Assembly: GCA_013361525.1 (NCBI GenBank)
Contig: JABFXY010000087.1
Location: 62,001-126,000, forward strand
DNA from: Polyangiaceae bacterium
Lineage (GTDB): Bacteria; Myxococcota_A; Polyangia; Polyangiales; Polyangiaceae
Direction: 5' to 3'
Length of the DNA stretch: 64,000 nt
Shown here: in pieces, positions 18,407 to 27,550 of the stretch
Layout of the letters: each line of letters starts with the position of its first letter
Numbering within the stretch: position 1 is the stretch's first letter
Notes under the pieces: model-generated
What the model saw: only the letters and a program-made list of their open reading frames with translations
Told to the model about the DNA's origin: nothing
Database searches by the model: none
Program-made: the position numbers and the translations under genes

Positions 18407-18419
18407 TCGAGCCCCAAGC

Positions 18420-20291
18420 CTACGCGCTGCGTGCTTCTTCGCTCGCCTCGGCGCTCGTGCGAGCCCGCGCAGGCGCGCGCCGCTTCTTCTCGGTGACGGG
18501 CGTCGCGACGACGTTCTTCGGGCGCGGAGCCGCCGCCGTTCGCTCGAGGATGGCGAGGACCAGATCCGCCGTGAGGCGAGCGGTCGGGAGCTTCGGAACG
18601 AAGCCGAGAACGCGCTCGTCGACACGGCGCCCTCGTTGCGCTCGCCCGTAGGGCTCGAGGTGCTGCACGAGCTGATCGCAAGCCGAGCTCTCTTCGAATC
18701 GAAGGAGCACCTCGGGCAAGGGCACGTACCCGCCGGGGCCGGCCGTGAATGCCACGGCGGTTTCGATGGCGCGGAGACCTCGAATCGGATCACGCGGGAG
18801 AAACACGATGCGAAGCTCGTCCGCGTCGGGTTGACCATTCGGAATACGGACGCGCGGAATCACGCGGACCTCACCCCGTGCCTTCTTTTGAACGCGCCGA
18901 ACGACGGCCTCGAGCATCGGAATGGAGTCGACCGCGGGATCCGGGACGAGCGTGGAAGCGCGCCCGCTCACGAAGAGCGCGAGCAGCGGAATGGCGTCCA
19001 AAGCGATCAGAATGCCGTGATACGCCGAGCGCTCGCCGACGAGGCGCGCCCCCGCAATGGTCCCGGCGACGACGAGCAACAGGACGATCGCGCCCGGCAT
19101 GCTGGTCGGCTCGAAGACGCCGCGCGCAGGCGGGCGCGCCATTGCGAATGCCTCTTCGGGCTTGATGCATAGCCACGCGCCGGGACCGCGCAGCGCGGGC
19201 TTCGCGACCACGGAGCGATACCAGATCAGCGGGACACACGCGGCGACGACGAGCGCTCCCCAAAAGCTCGAAGGCTCGGTCAGCTGGAGCCACAAGCCGG
19301 CGACGAACAAGAGGGCCGTCGCAATGGCGCGGACCGCAATGGGCAGACCGACGAGGGGGCGCGGCTTCTGGTCGCGCCGCTCTGCGCGCTGCCGGACCTC
19401 GATGCCGTGCGCGGCGACGAGCGACGCGACGATGAGGAACAGCGCCAGCGCGCCGACCAGCAACATCGTGTCGCGCGGGCTCGAGACGAGGCGCATCGGA
19501 GCACGACCGTCGGGCGGCAACGCCGGCCGCTCCAGCGTCGCCGCAGGGCCGTCGGCGTCGAGCGTGAGCGCATTGCGATCGACGCGGATCGACCAGACGA
19601 CGCGCTCACCGCGGGAGGCGTAGGGCCGGACGACCTCGAGCACGTCCGCCTCGGGCCGACGCGACAACGTCGAGAGAAACGTCCCTGCACCGTCGTCGTC
19701 GTCCCCGGGCTCGATGGCCTTCGGCTCGGCTTTCGCCGACGGCAAGTGGAACCAGGCGCGGGTCGCGTCGAGCCCGTCTTCCCAAGCGGGCCCGACCCAA
19801 TCGATCCGTGCGCTCGCGCCTTCGATGCGGAGGGCATTTTGGCCGACGAGGTTGGTTCGATAGCGAATCACCGCGACGTAACGACCGCGCGAGATACCGC
19901 GACCGCCGTCGACATCGACGACGAGGTCCGTTCGAGACGTCTCTTCGTCGGTGATGCGCTGGACGTACAGCGGCACCGACGTTTCGACCGATCCTGCTTG
20001 ATCGTCCTTTTCGGGGACGACGTAGGCGCCTTCTTCGAGCGCCGCGTCCGCATCGACCCCACGGATCGTGAAGGACTTGAGCGGACCGCCGCTCACCAGC
20101 AAGAGCACCTTGTGCTCGATGCGAGCGCCTCCGTCTCGATCGACGTGCACCCGAACGTCGTCGCGCGCGACGTGCATCTCGACCCAGGCGAACGCCGTCC
20201 GAGGAAGCAAGATGGCGAGCGCCACGAGCGCGAAACCCACGACGGCGAACAAACGCATCCGCCAAGCTCGGACCACGCCCCCTCTTCCCAT
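18420..20291 (-). CDS. Membrane protein resembling DUF2207, hypothetical
   Basis: 623 residues (612 if the ATG at 20258 is used). A signal peptide or first helix (RLFAVVGFALVALAILLP) precedes an extracytoplasmic beta-rich domain of ~230 residues, with VHVDRDGGARIEHKV and RYVAVIRYRTNLVG. About five hydrophobic helices follow (for example MLLVGALALFLIVASLV, GALVVAACVPLIW, PGAIVLLLVVAGTIAG). A soluble region and a basic C-terminus (VTEKKRRAPARARTSAE) close it. The order, exported domain then helices then cytosolic tail, resembles DUF2207 proteins, but no diagnostic motif was found. Role unknown. Confidence 0.65.
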   Translation of the reverse strand: MGRGGVVRAWRMRLFAVVGFALVALAILLPRTAFAWVEMHVARDDVRVHVDRDGGARIEHKVLLLVSGGPLKSFTIRGVDADAALEEGAYVVPEKDDQAGSVETSVPLYVQRITDEETSRTDLVVDVDGGRGISRGRYVAVIRYRTNLVGQNALRIEGASARIDWVGPAWEDGLDATRAWFHLPSAKAEPKAIEPGDDDDGAGTFLSTLSRRPEADVLEVVRPYASRGERVVWSIRVDRNALTLDADGPAATLERPALPPDGRAPMRLVSSPRDTMLLVGALALFLIVASLVAAHGIEVRQRAERRDQKPRPLVGLPIAVRAIATALLFVAGLWLQLTEPSSFWGALVVAACVPLIWYRSVVAKPALRGPGAWLCIKPEEAFAMARPPARGVFEPTSMPGAIVLLLVVAGTIAGARLVGERSAYHGILIALDAIPLLALFVSGRASTLVPDPAVDSIPMLEAVVRRVQKKARGEVRVIPRVRIPNGQPDADELRIVFLPRDPIRGLRAIETAVAFTAGPGGYVPLPEVLLRFEESSACDQLVQHLEPYGRAQRGRRVDERVLGFVPKLPTARLTADLVLAILERTAAAPRPKNVVATPVTEKKRRAPARARTSAEASEEARSA

Positions 20292-20354
20292 GCCGTCCGC
20301 GCCGGGGGCAAATCCTCGGCGCGAGAAACCTGCCGAGCGCGGGCCGATGCCTGC

Positions 20355-21743
20355 TCAGCGCGATCGGGCGTATTCCTCGACGCGCCGGAACTGCGCCAAG
20401 GTGCGCTCGGCGAGCGAACGCATCGAGACGTCCTGGAACCCGATCATCGCCGGCCGAATCGTGTCGTGGAGGCGCTCGACGAGGATGCCGCCGAGACGGC
20501 TGCGCCCGGCCGCCGCACCCACGATGGAGCCGACCGTCGCGCCATTGCAATCGGTGTCGTGGCCGGCCATGACCGCAGTGCAGATCGACTCGCTGGTTCG
20601 CATCTTTCCGTGAAGCAGCGACAGCACGCAGATGAGCGCGTTGTTGATCGTGTGCACCGGGCTCATGGTGACGAGCTCGGTCTCGAGCCTTTCCATGTTG
20701 CGCTCGAAGTCGGGGTCGGCGTCGAACCATCCGATACAGGCCTTCGTCCAACGAGCGAGCCGGCAATCGGCGGGGATCTCCGACAACCCGATCTCCACGA
20801 GGCGGCGAGGGTCGTGCTCGACGAAGCTCGCAGCCTGCATCGCGGCGAACATCATCTCGCCGTAAATGCCATTGCGCTCGTGCGTCCAGGAGGCGTCGCG
20901 ATAGGCGAACTCCGCGGCGAGCTCCGGCTTGCCGGCGCAGATCCACGCCCACCCGTCGGCGCGGATCTGCGCGCCGATCCATTCACGATACGGGTTTCGA
21001 TGACGGCGCGTGAATGCCGGGGTCGCCGCGCAGCTCCAATATCCGGGCCTCGTGCTGCGCGTCTGGACGTTTTCGATCGCTTGGGCCTCCGCGGTGCAAA
21101 TCGCGAAGATGGGGATCGTCGCCAGCCAACACCGCGCCACGTCCTGCCAATCGAAATCAGGCCCGGCTCGCTCGACGACCGCGAGCCCGACGAGCGAATA
21201 GTGGATGTCGTCGTCCGGCTCCATGTACGCGATGTGCTCGCGCTGCGACGCAGGGCACCAGAGCCCGACGCCGTCGCCCGCGTCACGACCGCTGAAGTAA
21301 TCGACGAGCGGCCAATCGCCGCGCGCCTCGAGGTATCGCTTGATGCGAATGCGTCCGGTCACGCGCCCATTCGCGTCGACGCTCATCCCGAGCCCTTCGA
21401 CGGGTTTTCCGAGCGCGCATCCGACCGATCGACCCGTCCATGCTCCGTGAAAGCGATCGAGCGCGTCGGCGTCGGTCGGGCTCCAGCCGAGATCGCGCGG
21501 ACCATCGGGGCGAAGCGCGCGGATGTCGTCGAGCTCGTTCGGCTCCGCGTCGGCGAGGGCGCGATCCTCGGGGAGGCTCATGAGCTCGTCGTAGAGCGGG
21601 TCGACGAGCGCGCTCTCGTAATCGTCGGTGCCGCGGCGGAGCGCCTCGATCCGCGCCAGCAGCTCGGGCGTAACGACACATCCTTCGTCTCTACGCTGCG
21701 TGATCTCCCGTTTCAGAAGCTCGAGCGGCGTGTCCCACGACAT
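20355..21743 (-). CDS. ADP-ribosylglycohydrolase family protein
   Basis: 462 residues. An N-terminal segment of ~100 residues precedes the DraG/ARH-type helical fold. Motifs are GRSVGCALGKPVEG (usual GDALGAPVE; here the Asp is Cys), DDDIHYSL, and near the C-terminus MAGHDTDCNGATVGSIVGAA, holding the second metal-binding block. These enzymes use two Mg2+ ions to cleave ADP-ribose or related N/O-ribosides from protein or small molecules. The extended N-terminus and altered first motif suggest a less typical substrate. A ribokinase and a permease are encoded nearby. Confidence 0.85.
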   Translation of the reverse strand: MSWDTPLELLKREITQRRDEGCVVTPELLARIEALRRGTDDYESALVDPLYDELMSLPEDRALADAEPNELDDIRALRPDGPRDLGWSPTDADALDRFHGAWTGRSVGCALGKPVEGLGMSVDANGRVTGRIRIKRYLEARGDWPLVDYFSGRDAGDGVGLWCPASQREHIAYMEPDDDIHYSLVGLAVVERAGPDFDWQDVARCWLATIPIFAICTAEAQAIENVQTRSTRPGYWSCAATPAFTRRHRNPYREWIGAQIRADGWAWICAGKPELAAEFAYRDASWTHERNGIYGEMMFAAMQAASFVEHDPRRLVEIGLSEIPADCRLARWTKACIGWFDADPDFERNMERLETELVTMSPVHTINNALICVLSLLHGKMRTSESICTAVMAGHDTDCNGATVGSIVGAAAGRSRLGGILVERLHDTIRPAMIGFQDVSMRSLAERTLAQFRRVEEYARSR

Positions 21744-21756
21744 GCAAACGAAGGTA

Positions 21757-22407
21757 TCAGCGCCCGAGGGCCCGCGCGTAGAAGTCGAAGAGGCGCTTGA
21801 TGCTCACCGCGTTCAACAGGTGCCAGACGGCGTGGCCGCCGAGAATGTGGTTCTGGGGGCTGCAGACGAGCTTCGTGATGTCGCCGACCCAAAACGCGAA
21901 GGCCACCGCGAGAATCGCGAGCGCCTGACCGAACAGCGCGAAGCTGGGGCTTCGACCTCGCTGTCGCAACAAGAGCTCGCACGCGATGCCGGCGATCAGA
22001 ATGGTGGCGAACGACGCGATCCCGGACGGAGGAATGACGGCGAGCGCCAGGAGCGGGAGCGCGACGGCGGCGATCCAAACGCGAAGAATGCGACGGTCGT
22101 CGAAGTTGAGGAGGCGGCCGAGACCCAGCGCGAAGATGCAGCCGGACAGGAGGAACATCCCTGTCAGGTCGAGCACCTCACCCGCGAACGTGCCCGTGCC
22201 GTGCAACGCCATCGACCCGAGACCAATGCCGATCTCGGCCGTGGCGACGATCGCGAGCGGCCATCGGCGAGCCGCGCCGCGTTTGGCAAAGAGCCACACG
22301 CCGACGATCACGTAGCCGAGGGAAGACCACGTGTTGGCGGGCTCGGCGACGAGGCCCGGCAAACGCTCCTCACAAAAGCGGACGGTCGCGGGGCCGAGGT
22401 CGAACAT
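21757..22407 (-). CDS. CREST-superfamily, alkaline-ceramidase-like membrane hydrolase
   Basis: 216-residue membrane protein with about seven helices. It carries the conserved CREST residues in the right order: AEPANTWSS near the N-terminus, GSMALHGTG (Ser-x3-His), EVLDLTGM (Asp), and GGHAVWHLLNA (His-x3-His) in the last helix. In alkaline ceramidases these form a zinc amidase site in the membrane. Bacterial members occur but are not widely characterised, so amidase activity on a ceramide-like lipid is an inference. Myxobacteria do make sphingolipid-type lipids, which makes it plausible. The gene is divergent from the permease. Confidence 0.8.
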   Translation of the reverse strand: MFDLGPATVRFCEERLPGLVAEPANTWSSLGYVIVGVWLFAKRGAARRWPLAIVATAEIGIGLGSMALHGTGTFAGEVLDLTGMFLLSGCIFALGLGRLLNFDDRRILRVWIAAVALPLLALAVIPPSGIASFATILIAGIACELLLRQRGRSPSFALFGQALAILAVAFAFWVGDITKLVCSPQNHILGGHAVWHLLNAVSIKRLFDFYARALGR

Positions 22408-22528
22408 GGGGCAAACAGGTACACAATGGATCGCGCCTCGGGCACTCGGATTCCCTGGGCACGGCCTGCGCTCGCTTTCGCGTCTTCGTGAAGCCTGCTC
22501 TCATGTCCCTCGGGTTCGCCCTATCGCC

Positions 22529-23866
22529 ATGAGCGGGAGCGCAACGGACCAAGCCACCGAAGCATCTCGCCCGCTCGGCCTCGTCCACGTGGCGGCGGTG
22601 GTCGTCGGGGCCATTATCGGCGTGGGGATTTTCTTCACGCCGGCCTCGCTCGCGCGCGCGCTGCCGAGCCCGGCGTGGGTGCTCGGCATTTGGTTGCTCG
22701 GCGGCGTCGTCTCGGTCGCCGGCGCTTTCGTCTTTGCCGAGCTCGGCGGCCGCTTTCCGCACGCGGGTGGTCTCTACGTCTTCTTGCGCGAGGGCTTCGG
22801 CCGCGCCGGCCCGTTCGTCGCGTTCTTGTACGGATGGCTCCAGCTCCTCGTCGTGCAACCAGGGTCGATGGCGATCATCGCCATCGTGCTCGTGGATCAC
22901 GTCGAGTACCTGACCGGCACCCTCCCCCACGCTCTCAAGATGGCATGCGCGGTGCTCGTGACCGCCGTCTTCACCGCGGCGAACCTCCTCGGCTTGCGCA
23001 CGGGCGGACGCATTCAGATCGTCATGGCCGGCATGAAGATCGGCGCGCTGGCGCTGCTCGTGCTCGTCGGCTTGGTGTGGGGAGAGACGGCGCGCCTCAC
23101 GGCGCCGCGCTCGACGGCGGTCGAAGGTGGTCCGCTCACGTGGATGGTCCTCGGGCTCATCCCGGTGCTTTTCTCGTTCGGCGGCGCGTACCACGGCACG
23201 TACATCGCAGGTTCCGTGCGCGATCCTCATCGGTCCGTGCCGCGCGGAATCGTCCTCGGCATCCTGATCGTGCTCATCGGCTACCTCGGCGTAAACGTCG
23301 CGTTCCTCCGGTTGCTCGGCCACGATGGGCTCGCCGCGAGCAAGAGCCCGGCGGCAGAAGCTGCGGCGCTCGCCCTGGGACCGGCAGCGGGGAACGTCCT
23401 AGCGGTCGTCATCGTCCTGTCGGCGGCGGGGATCCTCAATACGGTTTGCCTGGGATTCCCATTCGTCATTTTTGCAATGGCCCGTGACAGGCTGTTCTTC
23501 GAGCGCGCGGGCAAGCTCGATCCGAAGACCGACCGACCGTCGTTTGCAGTCGCCATTCAAGGGTTGCTCGCGTGCATTGCGATCCTCGTCGGAGCATCGA
23601 GGGTCGATGTGTTGCTCAAAGGGATTACCTTTGCGGATGCCCTTTTCCAGGGTTCGATCGCGATCGTCCATTTGCGACTTCGCTCGACGCCGGCCAGCGC
23701 AGATCTCGCGGTCCGCGCGCCGGCGCTCTTTGCGTGGACATTCCTCGTCCTGGAAATGGGTCTCGCGATTGGGAGCCTCGTCCGCGCGCCGGTCGAGTCG
23801 GCCTACGGCGCGGGCGTGCTGGTTTTGGGGGTCTTCGCGTGGCGCTGGTGGAGGCGGGAGCGATGA
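22529..23866 (+). CDS. APC superfamily permease
   Basis: 445-residue integral membrane protein with about 12 helices. VVVGAIIGVGIFFTPASLAR is the typical helix-1 substrate and ion site of APC transporters, with FAELGGRFPHAGGLYVFLREGFG following in helices 2-3. Such proteins import amino acids or, in some branches, nucleobases or polyamines. The ATG giving MSGSATDQATE was chosen, since upstream residues are unlike the family. The 3' end overlaps the next gene by 4 nt (ATGA), so it is first in a three-gene operon with an unknown protein and a ribokinase. Confidence 0.88.
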   Translation: MSGSATDQATEASRPLGLVHVAAVVVGAIIGVGIFFTPASLARALPSPAWVLGIWLLGGVVSVAGAFVFAELGGRFPHAGGLYVFLREGFGRAGPFVAFLYGWLQLLVVQPGSMAIIAIVLVDHVEYLTGTLPHALKMACAVLVTAVFTAANLLGLRTGGRIQIVMAGMKIGALALLVLVGLVWGETARLTAPRSTAVEGGPLTWMVLGLIPVLFSFGGAYHGTYIAGSVRDPHRSVPRGIVLGILIVLIGYLGVNVAFLRLLGHDGLAASKSPAAEAAALALGPAAGNVLAVVIVLSAAGILNTVCLGFPFVIFAMARDRLFFERAGKLDPKTDRPSFAVAIQGLLACIAILVGASRVDVLLKGITFADALFQGSIAIVHLRLRSTPASADLAVRAPALFAWTFLVLEMGLAIGSLVRAPVESAYGAGVLVLGVFAWRWWRRER

Positions 23867-25977
23867 TGTCATGGAGACCAGCGGCGACCGGTGGAACGCT
23901 CTCCCTCACGAGCGATGAGAGGCCGAGGCTGCTCGCCGTCGATGCAGTCGGTGGATCGGTCGATTTCGACGGTGCGCTCGTCTTCAGCGGCATTTTGCAA
24001 GACGGCGTGACGAGCGATGGGATCGGATTCGACATCACACATCCCTTGTCGGCACCGCGGGTCGTTCATGTCCCGCATTTGAGCCCGGAAGAGGGGGACG
24101 TCGTCGGTGATGCGGTGTTTCGCTCGCCGGCGATCATCCTGGCCGACGAAGCGTGGGCCGTTGCGTTCATCGTCGACGTGGACGAGGTGGCGCGCGCCGA
24201 CGGGTATCGTCAATTCCTCGATTACGACCACCGCGCGCGGCGCATCTCGTTCCGCGCCGGCGCTTACGAAGAGCGGGGCCACGTGTTCTACCGTCGGCGC
24301 CCGATCGTCGGCCGCGGGCAGCGCGCGTCGATTCGAATCCACGTGCTCGCGAGCGACGATCCATTGGACGTCGAGAACCCTTATGGAATGGCCGCGCGCT
24401 GGGTATGGCAACATTGGGGCTCCGGCGGTCACGCTTCCGGTGGGAGCCAGCGGGCTCCCCTCCCCGTCTACGCCGATTACGTCGTCCGGTGGGCATTCGG
24501 CCCCGACGGGTGGGAGGAATCGGTGTGGCAATCGTTCGAGCTCGACGGGCGCGAGGTCGGCGCTCCGGTGTTCATCGTCGACGTCTCGCGCCACCCTTCG
24601 GTCCCGCCCGAAGATCGCCGCTGGCGCGAGCCGCGCAGCATCTGGAACCAAGCTTGGTTTTCGACGCAGCGGTGTGCGAACGGCCTTCTTCGCCACGCTC
24701 GACGAATCCGCTCGCGCGATCTCGAGGAGCGAGCACGCAAGATGACGGAGATCGCGTTCGCAGCCCCACAATCGGGAGGACTATTCCCATCCGTCGTGCG
24801 GCCCCGCTCCGACGATGTGGGCTGGGCCTCGACGGAATGGACGAGCTCCGATCGCCGGCCGCCCGGCGCTTCGGCGGGAGCGTGTCATATCGTCGATGCG
24901 GCGTTCACCTGCCGCTTGTTGTTGGAATGGCACGCGCTCTCGCCCGATCCGCGGATTGCGCCATTCGTGAAGCGCTTCGCCGAGCGCCTTGTGTCGTTGC
25001 AGCTGTCATCGGGGGCGTTTCCGGGTTGGGTCGAGCCGGACGGGTCATGCGCGCCGGAGCTTCTCGAGAGCGCAGAGAGCGCCATGGCCGTCGCGCTCCT
25101 CTTCGAGCTCGCTTCGAGCGGCAATGCACCGGCGGGCGCGAGCGAGAGCGCCCGGCGCGGAATCACCTTCCTCGAATCGATCATCGGCGACGCTCGTTGG
25201 GAAGACTTCGAGACCTATTATTCGTGCGCACCGTGGGGAGCACCGGAGCTCCTCGGCAAACGTGTTCCACGCAACGGCGCGCACAAGCAAAACACGCTGG
25301 GGATCGCTTGGACGGCCGACGCCATGCTTCGCGCGTACGAGGCCTCCTCCGACCCGCGATTCCTGAGGCTCGCGCGCCGATGCATCGACGAGCTGTCGCT
25401 CTATCAAGCCGTGTGGGACCCGCCGTTTCTTCCGGCGCCGGCGCACGGCGGATTCGGCGTGATGAACGCGGACAGCGAGTGGAACGACGCACGGCAAAGC
25501 CTGTTTGCGCCGCTCTATCTCCAGATGTACCGCCACACCGGGGACGTCGAGCTCTTCGAGCGCGGCGTGAGCGCGCTGCGCGCGTCGTTCAGCATGATGT
25601 ATTGCCCCGAGAACGAAGCGACCAAAGCCGCCTACGAGCGTCGCTTTCCCTTCTTCGGTGAGGAGAGCTACGGCTTCATGATGGAGAACCAGGGCCATAG
25701 CGGCGGCGATCCGATCGGCACCTTCACGATTTTCACGTGGGGCAACGGCTCGGGGTTGGCGACGGCGGCCAAGGTGCACGACCTCTATGGGGATGTGTTC
25801 ATCGATGTGCCCCGGGCCCGCGCGCTCGCCGTCGATGTGACGTCGGCAGAGATCCGCGGGCCGGAGGTCCACGTCCACGATCGCTACGAGCGGCCCCAGA
25901 TCGTCGCCGTGTGGTCCGACGGCCGGCGCCACGTCGTGCAGCTCTCCGCCGGACGAGGGACGTTCCCGCTCGAATAG
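23863..25977 (+). CDS. Large hypothetical protein, possible six-hairpin-fold enzyme
   Basis: Unrecognised 704-residue protein with no signal peptide, so probably cytosolic. The first ~270 residues are beta-rich with Trp/Tyr. The second half has repeated helical pairs (GAFPGWVEPDGS, LGIAWTADAMLRAYEA, FGVMNADSEWNDARQSLFAPLYLQMY, SYGFMMENQGHSGGD), the style of alpha/alpha toroid (six-hairpin) glycosidases. The ATG ATG start overlaps the permease stop, and a ribokinase follows 16 nt downstream. It may therefore hydrolyse an imported glycoside whose sugar the kinase then phosphorylates. That assignment is inference only. Confidence 0.75.
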   Translation: MMSWRPAATGGTLSLTSDERPRLLAVDAVGGSVDFDGALVFSGILQDGVTSDGIGFDITHPLSAPRVVHVPHLSPEEGDVVGDAVFRSPAIILADEAWAVAFIVDVDEVARADGYRQFLDYDHRARRISFRAGAYEERGHVFYRRRPIVGRGQRASIRIHVLASDDPLDVENPYGMAARWVWQHWGSGGHASGGSQRAPLPVYADYVVRWAFGPDGWEESVWQSFELDGREVGAPVFIVDVSRHPSVPPEDRRWREPRSIWNQAWFSTQRCANGLLRHARRIRSRDLEERARKMTEIAFAAPQSGGLFPSVVRPRSDDVGWASTEWTSSDRRPPGASAGACHIVDAAFTCRLLLEWHALSPDPRIAPFVKRFAERLVSLQLSSGAFPGWVEPDGSCAPELLESAESAMAVALLFELASSGNAPAGASESARRGITFLESIIGDARWEDFETYYSCAPWGAPELLGKRVPRNGAHKQNTLGIAWTADAMLRAYEASSDPRFLRLARRCIDELSLYQAVWDPPFLPAPAHGGFGVMNADSEWNDARQSLFAPLYLQMYRHTGDVELFERGVSALRASFSMMYCPENEATKAAYERRFPFFGEESYGFMMENQGHSGGDPIGTFTIFTWGNGSGLATAAKVHDLYGDVFIDVPRARALAVDVTSAEIRGPEVHVHDRYERPQIVAVWSDGRRHVVQLSAGRGTFPLE

Positions 25978-25993
25978 GGGTATGGTCTGACGC

Positions 25994-26950
25994 ATGGCGC
26001 GCGTCGTCGTGGTCGGGAGCCTGAATTGCGATTTCGTCGTTCGCGTCGCGCGGCGGCCGGAGACCGGCGAGACGATCATGGGCAACCGCTTCGACACCTT
26101 CGTCGGAGGTAAGGGGAACAATCAGGCCATCGCATGCGCGCGCGCGGGCGCAGAGGTCTCGATGGTCGGACGAATCGGTGACGACGCGTTCGGTGAGACC
26201 ATTTCGAGAACGCTCCGCACAGCGGGCGTGCGTTGCGACCACCTCGTGGTCGATGCGGACGCCGGCACGGGCATCGCGGACATTCAGGTCGACGACGCGG
26301 GCAACAACGCGATCGTCGTCGTGCCGCGCGCGAACGCCAAGGTGACCGGCTCGGACGTCGATGCAGCGGCGGAGGCGATCGACGGCGCGGCGGTCGTGCT
26401 TCTACAGCTCGAGATCCCGCTCGACGCGGTCGCCGCGGCGGCGCGGCGCGCGAAGGCGGCGGCCGCCACGGTGATCCTCAATCCGGCACCTGCGCCCGCG
26501 GATGGGCAGCTGCCGGAGGCATTGCTGCGTTCCGTGGACATCATCGTGCCGAACGAGAGCGAAGCGCGCGCGTTGACGGGGATCGACGCGCAGAACGAAG
26601 AGGGAGCTCGCTCGGCCGCGAAGGCACTGCAAGCGCTGGGCGTCGCGCGCGTCGTGCTCACGCTCGGAGAAAGGGGTGTCCTCGTCGCCGACGATCGCGG
26701 AATGGAATGGCTGCCTGCGTTTCGCGTGCACGCGGTCGACACGACCGCCGCGGGCGACGCATTCTGCGGCGCTCTCGCCGCACGATTGGCGGGCGGTCTT
26801 GCGCTGCGTGAGGCCGCCTCGTGGGCCGCCGCTGCCGGCGCGCTCGCGTGCACGAGACACGGGGCGGAGCCGTCGCTGCCGATGCGCGCAGAGATCGACG
26901 ACCTCGCACGGCGCGGCCATGAGGCCGGACCGCGCGACGGGGCAACATGA
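25994..26950 (+). CDS. rbsK: Ribokinase (PfkB family sugar kinase)
   Basis: 318-residue PfkB-family kinase. It has GGKGNNQAIACARAG near the N-terminus and the PfkB signature VDTTAAGDAFCGALAARL, where the Asp of GD is the catalytic base. VVGSLNCDFVVRV and AEVSMVGRIGDDAFG fit the ribokinase subfamily, which phosphorylates ribose at O5. Related members phosphorylate other pentoses or nucleosides, so ribose itself is likely rather than certain. It is the last gene of the permease operon. An ADP-ribosylglycohydrolase, whose products include free ribosyl units, lies just upstream on the other strand. Confidence 0.88.
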   Translation: MARVVVVGSLNCDFVVRVARRPETGETIMGNRFDTFVGGKGNNQAIACARAGAEVSMVGRIGDDAFGETISRTLRTAGVRCDHLVVDADAGTGIADIQVDDAGNNAIVVVPRANAKVTGSDVDAAAEAIDGAAVVLLQLEIPLDAVAAAARRAKAAAATVILNPAPAPADGQLPEALLRSVDIIVPNESEARALTGIDAQNEEGARSAAKALQALGVARVVLTLGERGVLVADDRGMEWLPAFRVHAVDTTAAGDAFCGALAARLAGGLALREAASWAAAAGALACTRHGAEPSLPMRAEIDDLARRGHEAGPRDGAT

Positions 26951-27097
26951 CACACGGCATCGCTCCGAAGCCTCTGCTCGCCGAGCCTTGAACGAACACG
27001 TGTTTCCAGTGGCCCCTCGCTTGCACGCGCGCTCCACATTGTGCGTGAGGCGAAAGATGAACACGTCCGATACGCGCAAGATCGAAAACGGCCCCGA

Positions 27098-27550
27098 ATG
27101 CGTCGTGTCGGGGTCGTTCGGCGCCCATTACGGGACAACCCCGTCTATCAAGCCTATTGGATCCTCCACGTCGCGCTCGCCGCCGTTCCGATCCTCGGCG
27201 GCTTCGACAAGCTGTTTCACGTCGTCTCCGCGTGGGAACCCTATTTCGGCTCGCGCATCGCGAGACTCTTCGGCGTAGAGCCGCGCGCGCTCGGAATGGT
27301 GGTCGGCGCGACCGAGATCGTCGTCGGCTTCGTCGTCGCGGTCCGCCCGACCGCGGGCGCATATTTGCTCGCAATCTGGCTCTTCGCCTTCGTCGTCGAC
27401 CTCGTCTTCGCAGGAGCGTACGTGCTCGCGCTTTCGGAGGTCGTGTTGTTGCTCGCCGCATTGGCGCTCGCGCGTCTGGGCGAGCGCTTTCCGGAGCCCA
27501 TTCGTCTCCGTGTACCCGCACAACGAATTGCTAAGCTGCGCCCGTCATGA
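27098..27550 (+). CDS. Small four-helix membrane protein, hypothetical
   Basis: 150-residue membrane protein with about four helices (YWILHVALAAVPILGGFDKLF, ALGMVVGATEIVVGFVVAV, AYLLAIWLFAFVVDLVFA, VVLLLAALALARL). The DKLF stretch after the first helix and the compact four-helix size recall DoxX-like proteins, but the resemblance is weak. The ATG giving MRRVGVVRRPLRDN was chosen; a GTG at 27041 would add an unconvincing charged extension. The stop overlaps the next start by 4 nt (ATGA), coupling it to the lipoprotein. Confidence 0.6.
   Translation: MRRVGVVRRPLRDNPVYQAYWILHVALAAVPILGGFDKLFHVVSAWEPYFGSRIARLFGVEPRALGMVVGATEIVVGFVVAVRPTAGAYLLAIWLFAFVVDLVFAGAYVLALSEVVLLLAALALARLGERFPEPIRLRVPAQRIAKLRPS

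Noticed and set aside
19407-21800. 797-residue open frame on the plus strand
   Set aside because: Antisense to the membrane protein and the ADP-ribosylglycohydrolase; Arg/Asp-rich, no domain.
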